NCBI GenBank assembly: GCA_903870275.1
Contig: CAIQCK010000030.1
Span: 117,144-181,143, forward strand
Length of the DNA: 64,000 nucleotides
DNA from: an uncultured bacterium
GTDB lineage: Bacteria; Verrucomicrobiota; Verrucomicrobiia; CAIQCK01
Reading direction: 5' to 3'
The stretch's first letter is position 1. The number at the start of each line of letters is the position of its first letter. Shown one piece after another: positions 8,390-18,403 of the stretch. The notes under the pieces were generated by a model that did not search any database, was not told the DNA's origin, and saw only the letters and a list, made by a program, of their open reading frames with translations. The position numbers and the translations under genes are program-made.

Positions 8390-10259
8390 GGTTCTGCACA
8401 GTTTTGAAATGACCGTTGGCCTTTGCCGTTTGGACGGCCATTTCTTCGACCGGCCGGTCCGGCCGGACGCTCAGGTATTTCGCCACCCGCCCGGCCACGG
8501 CTGCAAACACCGGCGCGGCGATGGCCCCGCCGTAGTATTCGCCCTTCGGATCGTGCGGGTTGTCCAGTGAAATTAGAATGCAAATCTCCGGCTGTCGCGC
8601 CGGGAAAAACCCTACGAAGGATGAATAATATTTCTGCACGTAATGGCCGCCTTCGAGTTTTTGCGCGGTGCCGGTTTTTCCCGCCACGTCGAAGCCGGGC
8701 ACGGCGCCCCTGGTGCCGGTGCCGCCTTTTTCCGTCACGGTCGTGAGCGCCTCCACCATCAGGTCCGCCGTCTCCTTGCGAATGACCTGGCAAGCCGGCT
8801 TCGGATTGAAGCGGCCCACGAGCTGGCCGGAGCGGTCGCGCACGCCGCTGACAATCATCGGCTGCATCCGAAGACCGCCGTTGGCAATGGCGCTCATGGC
8901 GGTGATCATCTGCAGCGGCGTCACGGCGACTTCGTGGCCCATCGGAATATGCGCGATACTGATCGCGGACCACGCTTTCGGAGGATGCACGATGCCGTTG
9001 ACCTCGCCGGGCAACTGCACGCCCGAACGGCTGCCGAAACCAAACGCCCTCATATAATCGTAGAGCCGTTGCTGGCCCAGCCGCGTCGCGCCGATCTTGC
9101 CCGCGCCGATGTTACTCGACTTGGTGATGATCTCCTTCACGGTGAGAGTGCCGTAATGGTGCGAGTCGCGTAGCGGCACGCCGCAGAAAAACCACGGCAT
9201 GTGACAGTCGAACGCGTCGCTCAGCGTCACCACGCCCTTGTCGAGCGCGCCGGCCACCGTGACGATCTTGAACGTGGAACCCGGCTCGGCCACGTCGGCG
9301 ATGCAGCGGTTGCGCAGCCGGTCCAGCGCCGCCAATTCCGTGTCACCGGGGAATTTCTTGCCCGGCGCGTTCGGATCGAACGTCGGACAGGCGGCCATCG
9401 CCAGAATCTCGCCGGTGCGCGGTCGCATGACGATACCCATCGCTGCGTCCGGCTGGCGTTCGTCCATGACGTTCTGCAACTCCTCTTCCAGCGCGCCCTG
9501 GATGACCTGGTCCACGGTCAACTGCACGTCGAAGCCGTCGTGCGGCAAAATCTCCTCTTTCTTGTAAATCCACAACGCCTCGCCCAGCGCGTCGCGCTCG
9601 GTCACGCGCGCGCCGTCGTAGGCTCGCAACAAACTGTCGAACTGCCGCTCAATGCCGGTCAGACCCCGGTGGCTTCCGTCCACGTAGCCGAGCACGTGCG
9701 CGCCCAACTGACCGTTCGGATAGACGCGCACAAACTCGTCCTTGTCGTCGGCGTAAATCGCGCTGAGCCGCGCTTGTTTCAACTTGGCTCGCTGCTTCGA
9801 GGAAAGCTGGCGGAGGTCCACACCGAAGTCGAGCCGCGAGATTTCGTTGGTCAGGCGGTTGAAGACCGCCTCGTCCACTTTGTGCGCAATGATGACGTAT
9901 TGGCTGTTGCGATTGAAACGGTCCCAAATCTGCCGCTCGTTGACGCCGATCACCTCGGCGGTCTTGGCCACAATCGCCGGTGCGACCGTCGCAGGCAAAT
10001 CGAGACTGCTCAACAACATCGCATCGGCCACCAGTGTTTTCTTCGGCAGGCTTGTGGCCAGAATCGCGCCGTGTGCATCGAGGATGTTGCCGCGGTAACC
10101 CTCCAGAACCTGTTTTTTGGTGTGGTCGCCCACCTTGGCCAGCATCTCGTCGCGCTGCTCCACCTGCCAGAGGTAAAGCCGGGCGCCTACCGGCAGGAAT
10201 CCCACCAGCAGCACAATTCCCACCATCCAGCCTTGCCAGCGATGTCGGTCGTAAGTCAT
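8379..10259 (-). CDS. ftsI: FtsI/PBP3-like septal transpeptidase (class B PBP)
   Basis: D,D-transpeptidase that cross-links septal peptidoglycan. An N-terminal membrane anchor covers roughly residues 11-30. The pedestal/dimerisation domain contains RGNILDAHGAILA. The transpeptidase domain has all three active-site motifs: STFK (nucleophile Ser328), SSN (about 381-383) and KTGT (528-531). 626 residues, no PASTA domains. The position directly after an FtsL-like gene and before murE is the standard dcw arrangement, supporting FtsI over PBP2. Confidence 0.93.
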   Translation of the reverse strand: MTYDRHRWQGWMVGIVLLVGFLPVGARLYLWQVEQRDEMLAKVGDHTKKQVLEGYRGNILDAHGAILATSLPKKTLVADAMLLSSLDLPATVAPAIVAKTAEVIGVNERQIWDRFNRNSQYVIIAHKVDEAVFNRLTNEISRLDFGVDLRQLSSKQRAKLKQARLSAIYADDKDEFVRVYPNGQLGAHVLGYVDGSHRGLTGIERQFDSLLRAYDGARVTERDALGEALWIYKKEEILPHDGFDVQLTVDQVIQGALEEELQNVMDERQPDAAMGIVMRPRTGEILAMAACPTFDPNAPGKKFPGDTELAALDRLRNRCIADVAEPGSTFKIVTVAGALDKGVVTLSDAFDCHMPWFFCGVPLRDSHHYGTLTVKEIITKSSNIGAGKIGATRLGQQRLYDYMRAFGFGSRSGVQLPGEVNGIVHPPKAWSAISIAHIPMGHEVAVTPLQMITAMSAIANGGLRMQPMIVSGVRDRSGQLVGRFNPKPACQVIRKETADLMVEALTTVTEKGGTGTRGAVPGFDVAGKTGTAQKLEGGHYVQKYYSSFVGFFPARQPEICILISLDNPHDPKGEYYGGAIAAPVFAAVAGRVAKYLSVRPDRPVEEMAVQTAKANGHFKTVQNHAN

Positions 10260-10275
10260 GGTCGCGGCCGCAGGT

Positions 10276-10671
10276 TCACGGGCGCATCGCCACCGCGCCG
10301 GGATTGCGCATGGGCCGCACGGCCGGCCGCGGCACCGGCGCGTAACGATCGCGCGGCGTCACGCGAACAATCTGGCTTTCGTAAGGCGTCACCAAGCCGA
10401 GATGCCACGCCTGGTTCTTCCACTCCAACACTTCCGGTTTTTCCAGTTGTGCAATCTGCAAATCGAGCTGGGTGTTGTCGCGCCGCTTTTTCTCCGCGTT
10501 CAGCCGGCACTCTTCGATGTCACGGGCCAGCGCCACGTTTTGCGTGTGCTGCCAGATCACCAGCATCGCGCCCAACGCCAGCATCGCGGCCACGCCGATC
10601 AGTTTCATCACCGGCCAGAGCCGCACCACGCCGCTCTCCCGCCGCCGATTATTCCGCATCCACTGAGCCAT
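10276..10671 (-). CDS. ftsL: FtsL-like bitopic division protein
   Basis: 131 residues: a basic cytoplasmic N-terminus (WMRNNRRRESG), one transmembrane helix (LIGVAAMLALGAMLVIW), then a heptad-like stretch (about 40 residues rich in Leu, Glu, Lys and Gln) predicted to be a coiled coil, and a Pro-rich tail. FtsL/FtsB-type proteins bridge FtsQ and FtsWI. The ATG giving MAQWMRN was chosen because GGGGA lies 7-8 nt upstream; a longer frame opens 33 nt earlier without an SD. The assignment rests mainly on topology and on the rsmH-x-ftsI position, because FtsL sequences diverge strongly. Confidence 0.75.
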   Translation of the reverse strand: MAQWMRNNRRRESGVVRLWPVMKLIGVAAMLALGAMLVIWQHTQNVALARDIEECRLNAEKKRRDNTQLDLQIAQLEKPEVLEWKNQAWHLGLVTPYESQIVRVTPRDRYAPVPRPAVRPMRNPGAVAMRP

Positions 10672-10725
10672 GATTTTGTTCCCCGGTTGTCGCTGCCGCG
10701 CCAAAGCGCGCCGGCGACACGACGA

Positions 10726-10908
10726 TCATTTTACGATTTCCGTCCGGTTCGACTGCCACGCTTCCCGCCGCATCATTTGCAATTCCCGCCAGATGCCCGC
10801 GCAGAAAAATCCCAAAGACCCCAGGCGTCCCCGCCGCAAACTGCGGCCCAGGCAAAGCAAGTGGGCCGTGATCCGGCCTCTGTTGGTATCCAATGCATCC
10901 GCAACCAT
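10726..10908 (-). CDS. Small basic protein of unknown function in dcw cluster
   Basis: 60 codons in the gap between rsmH and the FtsL-like gene, same strand. A good SD (GGGAGA, 8 nt before ATG) supports translation. The product is Arg-rich with a short hydrophobic core (LGSLGFFCAGIW) and no recognised domain. It could be a small membrane-associated protein or a spurious frame. No function is proposed. Confidence 0.4.
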   Translation of the reverse strand: MVADALDTNRGRITAHLLCLGRSLRRGRLGSLGFFCAGIWRELQMMRREAWQSNRTEIVK

Positions 10909-10959
10909 CGTTCCATTCTCCCGGCCGCCGGTGACTCTGCGTCCTCGGGGCCCTGTTGT

Positions 10960-11901
10960 TTATTCCTCAAGTTTCTCCGCCGCGCGCAACCGCGCGCTGC
11001 GGGCGCGGGGGTTTGCCGCCACCTCCGCCTCGGTCGGTCGAAAAGCTTTTCGTTGCACCAGGCGCAGCCGCATCCGTTGTCCGCAGCGGCACACCGGCAG
11101 ACCCGGCGGGCATATGCACGGGGACGCCATCCGCCGCACGAAATCCTTCACAATCCGGTCTTCCAACGAGTGGAACGCGATCACCGCGATCCGCCCGCGG
11201 GGCCGGCACAAGTCCACCGCCGCCTCGAGGCCACGCCGGAGCTGGTTCAACTCGTCATTTACGGCAATGCGCAACGCCTGAAACACCAGCGTCGCCGGAT
11301 GAAAGCTGCGGTGACCGCCGCGCTTGACCCGCTTTACCAAATCGGCCAACTGGGTCGTGCGTGTGATAGGCTGCCGCACACGTTCCTGCACGACAGCCGC
11401 CGCCAGCCATTTGGCGAGGGGTTCCTCGCCATAAATCCAAAAAATCCGCACCAATTCCTCCTCGCTCGATTCCGCGAGGATGTCCGCCGCCGTGCGGCCG
11501 AGCCGACGGTCCTGGCGCATATCCAACGGACCGTCTTCCCGAAAACTGAAGCCGCGCTCCGGCGTGTCGAATTGATGCGACGATCCGCCGAGGTCCAACA
11601 GCACCCCGTCCACTGCCGCCACTCCTGCGCTCGCGTTCGCCGCTTTCATGTCCGCAAAATTCGACCGCACCAACCGCACCCGCTCGCCGAACCGCGCCAG
11701 CCGATCGCCGGCCTCCGCCAGCGATTCGTCGTCCACGTCAAGGCCGATCAACCGGCCGTCCGGCGCGGTCCGTTCCAATAAAGCCTCGGCATGGCCGCCG
11801 CCACCCACGGTTCCGTCTACAAAAATTTCTCCCGGCGCCGGCCGCAAAACTTCGATGACCTGGGCGAGCATCACCGGTGTATGAAAACTGGTTGATGTCA
11901 T
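10960..11901 (-). CDS. rsmH: RsmH, 16S rRNA m4C1402 methyltransferase (MraW)
   Basis: SAM-dependent N4-methylation of C1402 in 16S rRNA. The N-terminus FHTPVMLAQVIEVL and the SAM loop DGTVGGGGHAEALL are diagnostic. VDGVLLDLGGSSHQFD and RGFSFREDGPLDMR follow, then LEDRIVKDFVR near the C-terminus. 313 residues, the usual length. Second enzyme gene of the dcw operon. The SD is weak (GAGAA close to the ATG). Confidence 0.95.
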   Translation of the reverse strand: MTSTSFHTPVMLAQVIEVLRPAPGEIFVDGTVGGGGHAEALLERTAPDGRLIGLDVDDESLAEAGDRLARFGERVRLVRSNFADMKAANASAGVAAVDGVLLDLGGSSHQFDTPERGFSFREDGPLDMRQDRRLGRTAADILAESSEEELVRIFWIYGEEPLAKWLAAAVVQERVRQPITRTTQLADLVKRVKRGGHRSFHPATLVFQALRIAVNDELNQLRRGLEAAVDLCRPRGRIAVIAFHSLEDRIVKDFVRRMASPCICPPGLPVCRCGQRMRLRLVQRKAFRPTEAEVAANPRARSARLRAAEKLEE

Positions 11902-11963
11902 TTCTCACGCTCGCGCCTTGAGTTCTGTCTTTGCGCCGTTGCCAACCGGGCGACGGCCCGCGC

Positions 11964-12269
11964 TTACGGTCTGGGCGCGCCGCCAAATACACGCCGCAGC
12001 GCTTCGCCCCAGCGTCCCAAACCGTGGCCGGGGTGTTCCGCCGGCAACCGGTAGTCGTCCAGGATGTCCGGCTCGCGTTGGACCCGGCGCAACTTCGCGC
12101 CGCCGGCCGGAACCATCACCTCCGCCAGCACTTCCTTCGCCGAGTGGGCCGCTCTGCCAAACTGCGGAAACACGGGGCCTCGGGGCAGCGAGAAATGCCG
12201 GTCGTTCTCCCGCATCAGCCGGACGCTGTGGTTCGCTTTCAGAAATCGCACCAAACTCATGCTGTGCAT
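11964..12269 (-). CDS. Small hypothetical protein between mraZ and rsmH
   Basis: 101 residues, preceded by a near-perfect SD (AGGAGGTGACCG before ATG), which decides the start. It begins MHSMSLVRFLKANHSV, then a charged region and a Pro/Gly/Arg-rich C-terminus. It has no signal peptide or membrane helix. It is spaced about 60 nt from both neighbours and is co-oriented, so it is probably co-transcribed with the dcw genes. I do not recognise the family. Confidence 0.6.
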   Translation of the reverse strand: MHSMSLVRFLKANHSVRLMRENDRHFSLPRGPVFPQFGRAAHSAKEVLAEVMVPAGGAKLRRVQREPDILDDYRLPAEHPGHGLGRWGEALRRVFGGAPRP

Positions 12270-12329
12270 CGGTCACCTCCTGATTCCGGATTTTGCCCGC
12301 GCTTGAAATCCATCACGCCTCTCATGCGT

Positions 12330-12788
12330 TTAGACGCCTCCCTTCACCAGCGTCTGCCGGAAACGGTCGCGTTGATCCTGGACCGCCGCGCCGTGGCGCA
12401 CGGGGTTCCAGATCTCAAACAAGGAGACTTCGCTGCCGCGCGTGAACACCACCTCGCGACCGGCGCCCATGTGCTCAATCTCGATCTGCGAAAGACTCAT
12501 CCGGCCCTGCGCATCCATCGCCGCCGGCCGCGCCACGTGGTTCATCATGAAAATAAAACGCCGACGCTCCTCCGGCTCCATGTTCTTCTCCACCAACGAC
12601 TGATGAAACTTGTCGAACTGTTGCGGCGTGAACACGGCGAGGTAGGCGTCCGGGTGCTGCACGACGATCAACTCCCGCGCGCCCCTGGCCCGCAAGGCGA
12701 GCGGCACGATCAGACGATTTTTTTCGTCGAGCGTGTGGCGGTGTTCGCCGCTCAGAATATTGGACGGTCGCGCAGCCATTTTGGGCAT
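12330..12788 (-). CDS. mraZ: MraZ, transcriptional regulator of the dcw operon
   Basis: Two SpoVT/AbrB-like half-domains typical of MraZ: the first around GEHRHTLDEKNRLIVPLALR, the second around ARPAAMDAQGRMSLSQI. Both carry the D.K.R / D.Q.R signatures. MraZ oligomers bind repeats upstream of their own gene and repress dcw transcription. 152 residues. The ATG preceded by GAGGAG was chosen; a second ATG three codons on is also possible. First gene of the dcw operon, directly behind the promoter with two MraZ-type repeats. Confidence 0.93.
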   Translation of the reverse strand: MPKMAARPSNILSGEHRHTLDEKNRLIVPLALRARGARELIVVQHPDAYLAVFTPQQFDKFHQSLVEKNMEPEERRRFIFMMNHVARPAAMDAQGRMSLSQIEIEHMGAGREVVFTRGSEVSLFEIWNPVRHGAAVQDQRDRFRQTLVKGGV

Positions 12789-12815
12789 CAACTCCTCTAC
12801 AAACCACTGAATGGG

Positions 12816-12843
12816 ATTCTACTCCACTTTGCTCCACCGTCAA
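12816..12843 (-). promoter_or_regulatory. Promoter of the mraZ/dcw operon with MraZ-type repeats
   Basis: Reading on the minus strand: -35 TTGACG, 16-nt spacer, -10 TAGAAT. The spacer contains GTGGA twice, exactly 10 bp apart (plus-strand positions 12823-12827 and 12833-12837), matching the pattern of tandem MraZ boxes with a helical-turn period. The predicted transcript starts about 20 nt before the mraZ ATG, leaving room for the GAGGAG SD. Repression by promoter occlusion is inferred. Confidence 0.7.
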
Positions 12844-12905
12844 TCCCAAAAGGCAAAAAAGATTGTTCCGAGGATTGTCCCCTTCCGGACGGAGCGGCCG
12901 ACCAA

Positions 12906-15287
<2,382 letters not shown>

Positions 15288-15319
15288 GGTTTATGTTGGC
15301 GATTGCTGTTCTTCGGCGC

Positions 15320-15769
15320 TCACGACTCCGACGGCTCGACCACCACCGTCACCGTCGCGTGCTCCGACTTCTCCGACTTCGGCAGCTCGATCACCAGAAA
15401 CCCGTTCCGGTAACTGGCCGTCACCTGCTCCGCGTTCACCGAGCGCGGGATCACAAACCGCCGTTCAAAATGTCCGTAATCAATCTCCACCTGCCGGAAC
15501 TTGCACTTCCCCGTCCGGCACGGATCGGGCCGGTGACCGCGCACGATCAGCGTTCGGTCCTCCAAAGTGATTTCCACATCCTCCCGGCTGATGCCCGCCA
15601 CCTCCATCTTCACCACCCACCGCTCCGGCGTCTCATACACATCCGCGGCTGGAATCCATTGATGCCCGCTGGCGATGCCGCCGGTCAATTCCTCGCCAAA
15701 CGGCTCCATCAGCGACTTCTCCACCGCTCGCTGGATGCGGTCCCATTCGTTGGCATGACGCTTCGGCAT
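15320..15769 (-). CDS. Hsp20/alpha-crystallin family small heat-shock protein
   Basis: 149 residues. The alpha-crystallin domain runs from about residue 40 (WIPAADVYETPERWVVKMEV) through AGISREDVEITLEDRTLIVRG to NGFLVIELPKSE, with the terminal A..NGFLVI motif of the family. It is an ATP-independent holdase. The frame is open further upstream, but the ATG giving MPKRHANEW was chosen because it follows a promoter and an AAGGA sequence and matches the family length. It precedes lon by 32 nt. Confidence 0.9.
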   Translation of the reverse strand: MPKRHANEWDRIQRAVEKSLMEPFGEELTGGIASGHQWIPAADVYETPERWVVKMEVAGISREDVEITLEDRTLIVRGHRPDPCRTGKCKFRQVEIDYGHFERRFVIPRSVNAEQVTASYRNGFLVIELPKSEKSEHATVTVVVEPSES

Positions 15770-15803
15770 CGGTTTCGTTTTCCTTGATGACTCTAAAAGA
15801 CGT

Positions 15804-15829
15804 GTTATAGCATACCTCGTCGTTGTCAA
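15804..15829 (-). promoter_or_regulatory. Candidate promoter for hsp20-lon
   Basis: On the minus strand: perfect -35 TTGACA, 14-nt spacer, -10 TATAAC preceded by TGC (extended -10). The short spacer is unusual, but the extended -10 could compensate. The predicted start is about 28 nt before the hsp20 ATG. No CIRCE repeat was seen. Confidence 0.45.
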
Positions 15830-15837
15830 AATACAAG

Positions 15838-15856
15838 CGGCGGTCAATGACCGCCG
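15838..15856. repeat. REP-like palindrome (CGGCGGTCA / TGACCGCCG)
   Basis: Perfect 9-bp stem with a 1-nt loop, directly upstream of the hsp20 promoter. The same CGGCGGTC...GACCGCCG core recurs in the inverted pair at 60349-60418, so it is a dispersed family rather than a private operator. The rest of the gap to 16103 (about 250 nt) contains imperfect GC-rich palindromes and no gene that I can support. Confidence 0.65.
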
Positions 15857-16103
15857 AAATGCAGCACAGGCGGAACGCTTTCGGAGCGCGGTCATCCCAT
15901 AGGTGGGGTGAAGTTTTCCGGAGCTTCGCTCGTCATGCCAGAGAATCGCCGCGCGAGCTTGGAAGCTCACGCCACCGGCAAGCACATATTCCCTGCTCCG
16001 GAATCCCGTTGGGATTCTTCCCGGCTCTGCCGCCTCGTCCCGTGAACACCGCGTCCCGCCGCCGGGAGATGCGGGCACCGTCCCGGCGGCGAAACCGGCA
16101 GAT

Positions 16104-16481
16104 TTACTTCGCGGGCACTTGCGTCAACGCCTTGCCACAGCAGGCGCCCGGCGCGCCGGCGGTTTTGCCGCAAGAGTCGCACTTGAACGCGACTTGCTGC
16201 GCCTTGAATTCGGCCTTGGTCACCGCCGCGATGAGTTTGTCAGCACTGGTCTTGGAGGAGTCGAAGCAGACGATGGCCTGTTTCTTGTCCAGACTGACTT
16301 CAGCGGACTTAACGCCATCAACCTGCTTGAGCGCCGCGGTGACCTTGGCGCTGCATGCCGAGCACATCATGCCGTCCACCTTCAAGGTGACTTTGGTGTC
16401 TTCGGCCTGGGCGCTGGGCACGACCAGCAAGCAACTCAGCATGGCGATCAGGGCGAGTGTTGTAATCAGATAACGCTTCAT
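16104..16481 (-). CDS. Secreted heavy-metal-associated (HMA) domain protein
   Basis: 125 residues. A signal peptide (about 1-26, ending SAQA) is followed by one HMA ferredoxin-like fold, VTLKVDGMMCSACSAKV, with the metal-binding CxxC. The C-terminal extension is Cys-rich (CDSCGK and CC) and may add a second metal site. HMA proteins bind Cu(I) or similar soft metals; export suggests periplasmic binding or delivery. There is no P-type ATPase or metal regulator beside it. The start is fixed by AAGGA 7 nt upstream. Confidence 0.85.
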   Translation of the reverse strand: MKRYLITTLALIAMLSCLLVVPSAQAEDTKVTLKVDGMMCSACSAKVTAALKQVDGVKSAEVSLDKKQAIVCFDSSKTSADKLIAAVTKAEFKAQQVAFKCDSCGKTAGAPGACCGKALTQVPAK

Positions 16482-16496
16482 AGTTTATTCCTTCTA

Positions 16497-16521
16497 CGGT
16501 TTCGGTTGTTGTCCGAAACCG
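16497..16521. promoter_or_regulatory. 9-bp inverted repeat in the leader of the HMA gene
   Basis: CGGTTTCGG and CCGAAACCG separated by 7 nt, perfectly paired, ending 16 nt before the HMA gene's ATG and abutting its SD. It could be an operator for a metal-responsive repressor or an RNA hairpin. It differs from the GC-only REP palindromes in the window. Confidence 0.5.
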
Positions 16522-16966
16522 CTTAAAGATGCTCCCGATCAGCCGGGAATCACAGCAGAAACTGCGCGGGCGCGGGTGTCCAAGAGGGCAGTGCGTTTGG
16601 TGGGGATATGTTTGCAGTGGAGAATGAACTAAGTTTACGCATGGCGGTCAAGAATACCAAGATGATGCCGACTCAGAAGAACGACAAAGCTTCGCATGCG
16701 CCGCTGCATCGAAAGGACACGGAGAAGCAAACGGCTGGCTGCCGCCACACACAACCTGCGGTTTGCACCAAGAACAGCATGCCGAAAGTCTGTGCGTTTG
16801 TCCGTCAAGACGACATGTGTTTGTCACCTCCCAAGTCCTGGGCAAAACATTTCAAGGCGCTGAAGCAACGAGGCGCGAAGAGGTGACTGGATGAGAACAT
16901 CGGCGATGGGCGGCAAACGAACCACCGGTCGTTTTCGTTTGGAGATACGGACCGGCTAAAACACCA
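16522..16966. other. Intergenic region, no supported gene
   Basis: About 445 nt between the HMA gene and the histidine kinase. Short frames on both strands (up to 92 codons) lack an SD, a domain or plausible composition. One weak GC hairpin (CCCG..CGGG near 16531-16546) is visible. I see nothing else. Confidence 0.5.
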
Positions 16967-18148
16967 TCAGGCTTTGAACATAACGGAAGCGCGCACGCCG
17001 CCTTCCGGGCGGTTGCGGAGGTTGAGCACGCCGCCATGAAAACCGACGATGGTCTTGCAAACCGTCAACCCCAAACCCGTGCCTTTGCCCTGGGTCTTGG
17101 TGGTGAAGAACGGGTCGAAAACTTTTGGTAGTTTGTCTTCGGAAATACCGATGCCCGTGTCGTCGATGTCCACCATGACCACAGTGTCGCCCGACCGGAG
17201 TCGTGAACGCAATTGAGGGCCGGGGACGGCGTCCGCTTCCGCCGGATCGAGTTGTTTCACGCAGGTGCGCACGGTCAGCGTGCCGCCGTCGGGCATGGCG
17301 TGGATGGCGTTCATCACGAGATTGATAAACACCTGCTCGATTTTTCGCGCATCCAGCCGCAATGCCGGCAAACCGGGGGCCAGTTCGCGCACCACCTTGA
17401 CGCGATTGTTTGCCAGCGCAACGCGCAGCAGCGCCAGGGAACCCTCCAGCAAGTTGTGCAAGTCCACTGTTCCCATGGCCAGTTCCTGCGCTTTGCCCAA
17501 TGAGAGCAGTTCGCCCACAACGCTCGAAGCCCGCTCGACGGCGTGCCTCATGTCGTCCATTATCTGCACAGCGTCAGGATCTTTGTTGCCGCGCTGGCGC
17601 GAGAGGTATTCAAGGCCGAGGCGCAGAATACCGAGCGGGTTCTTGACCTCGTGGACAACACCGGCCGCCAAGTCGCCGATGGTTTTCATTTTCTCGGCCT
17701 CGACGAGTTGCATTTGAGTTGCCTCAAGCTCTTCCATGGCGGCAAGCAGCTCCTGCTGTTTGCGCAGCAGGTCCTCGTTGAGTTGTCGCATTTGCTCTTC
17801 GGCTTGCTTGCGTTCCGTGATGTCTTCCTGCACCGACACATAATGCGTGATGACACCCTCCGCATTCTTGATGGAGCTTATGATGGCCGTGGCCCAGTAG
17901 AACTCGCCGTTTTTCTTTCTGTTATAAAACTGCCCTCTCCATTCCCGACCAGCGGAGATGTCATCCCACAGCCGGGCGTATTCCTCGCGCGAGGTATGAT
18001 CGGATTTCAGAACGCGCACGTTCTTGCCGATGAGTTCCTCCAATGTATAACCGGTGACTTGAGTGAACTTCGGGTTGACGTATTCAATGTCTCCCCGGCT
18101 GCTGGAAATAACCACCATGGTCGTGGCTTGCTCCACGGCCCGGGACAA
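16967..18148 (-). CDS. PAS-domain sensor histidine kinase, probably 5'-truncated
   Basis: A PAS/PAC domain (about residues 5-115: [20 protein letters not shown] ... [17 protein letters not shown]) is followed by a coiled coil, then HisKA with the H-box [11 protein letters not shown]. The HATPase domain has an N-box ([10 protein letters not shown]), G1 ([10 protein letters not shown]) and G2 ([11 protein letters not shown]). It could autophosphorylate, but no response regulator is nearby. The only start here is a TTG without an SD, and the first ATG lies inside the PAS domain. Upstream codons still read like the end of another PAS/PAC unit, so the gene has probably lost its 5' sensor part and may not be expressed as an intact kinase. 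Confidence 0.75.
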   Translation of the reverse strand: MSRAVEQATTMVVISSSRGDIEYVNPKFTQVTGYTLEELIGKNVRVLKSDHTSREEYARLWDDISAGREWRGQFYNRKKNGEFYWATAIISSIKNAEGVITHYVSVQEDITERKQAEEQMRQLNEDLLRKQQELLAAMEELEATQMQLVEAEKMKTIGDLAAGVVHEVKNPLGILRLGLEYLSRQRGNKDPDAVQIMDDMRHAVERASSVVGELLSLGKAQELAMGTVDLHNLLEGSLALLRVALANNRVKVVRELAPGLPALRLDARKIEQVFINLVMNAIHAMPDGGTLTVRTCVKQLDPAEADAVPGPQLRSRLRSGDTVVMVDIDDTGIGISEDKLPKVFDPFFTTKTQGKGTGLGLTVCKTIVGFHGGVLNLRNRPEGGVRASVMFKA

Positions 18149-18312
18149 CGTGAGAAGCCGGTCCTCCGCCTGCTGGCGTTCGGTAATGTTGCGGTTTATG
18201 AAAAAAGATAGGCGACGCGGCTGGGAGCGTCAACGGCGTGGGTATTGAAGCTCATTCCATATTCACACGGAACCGTTTGTACCGGAAGCACTTGTGCTAG
18301 CGGCGAAGGCAT
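18149..18312 (-). pseudogene. Remnant of an upstream PAC segment of the histidine kinase
   Basis: In frame with the kinase, the 27 codons before its TTG encode FFINRNITERQQAEDRLLT, the standard linker after a PAS domain, before an in-frame TGA at 18230-18232. The other frame continues the sense upstream (MSFNTHAVDAPSRVAYLF) to an ATG at 18312. One extra T in the T6 run (complement of 18201-18206) would join the two. This looks like a frameshifted, truncated relic rather than a functional N-terminus. Confidence 0.5.
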
Positions 18313-18403
18313 GGGGTTTCTTTACAATGGACGCGCCATGCGGGCAAAGCGCGGGCGCGCGGCAAGCATCACGAGCCGGTGAGCCGCCGACAAAAACTTT
18401 ATT

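Noticed and set aside
15770..15837. CIRCE-type heat-shock operator before hsp20
   Set aside because: No TTAGCACTC-N9-GAGTGCTAA-like repeat; only the REP-like palindrome is present.
16608..16886. 92-codon plus-strand frame upstream of the kinase
   Set aside because: No SD, no homology-like motif, Lys/Thr/His-rich composition unlike neighbouring genes.
16967..18148. Kinase as the cognate sensor of the synthetase operon
   Set aside because: Same strand but truncated, without a response regulator and without a reliable start. Functional linkage is not supported by sequence.
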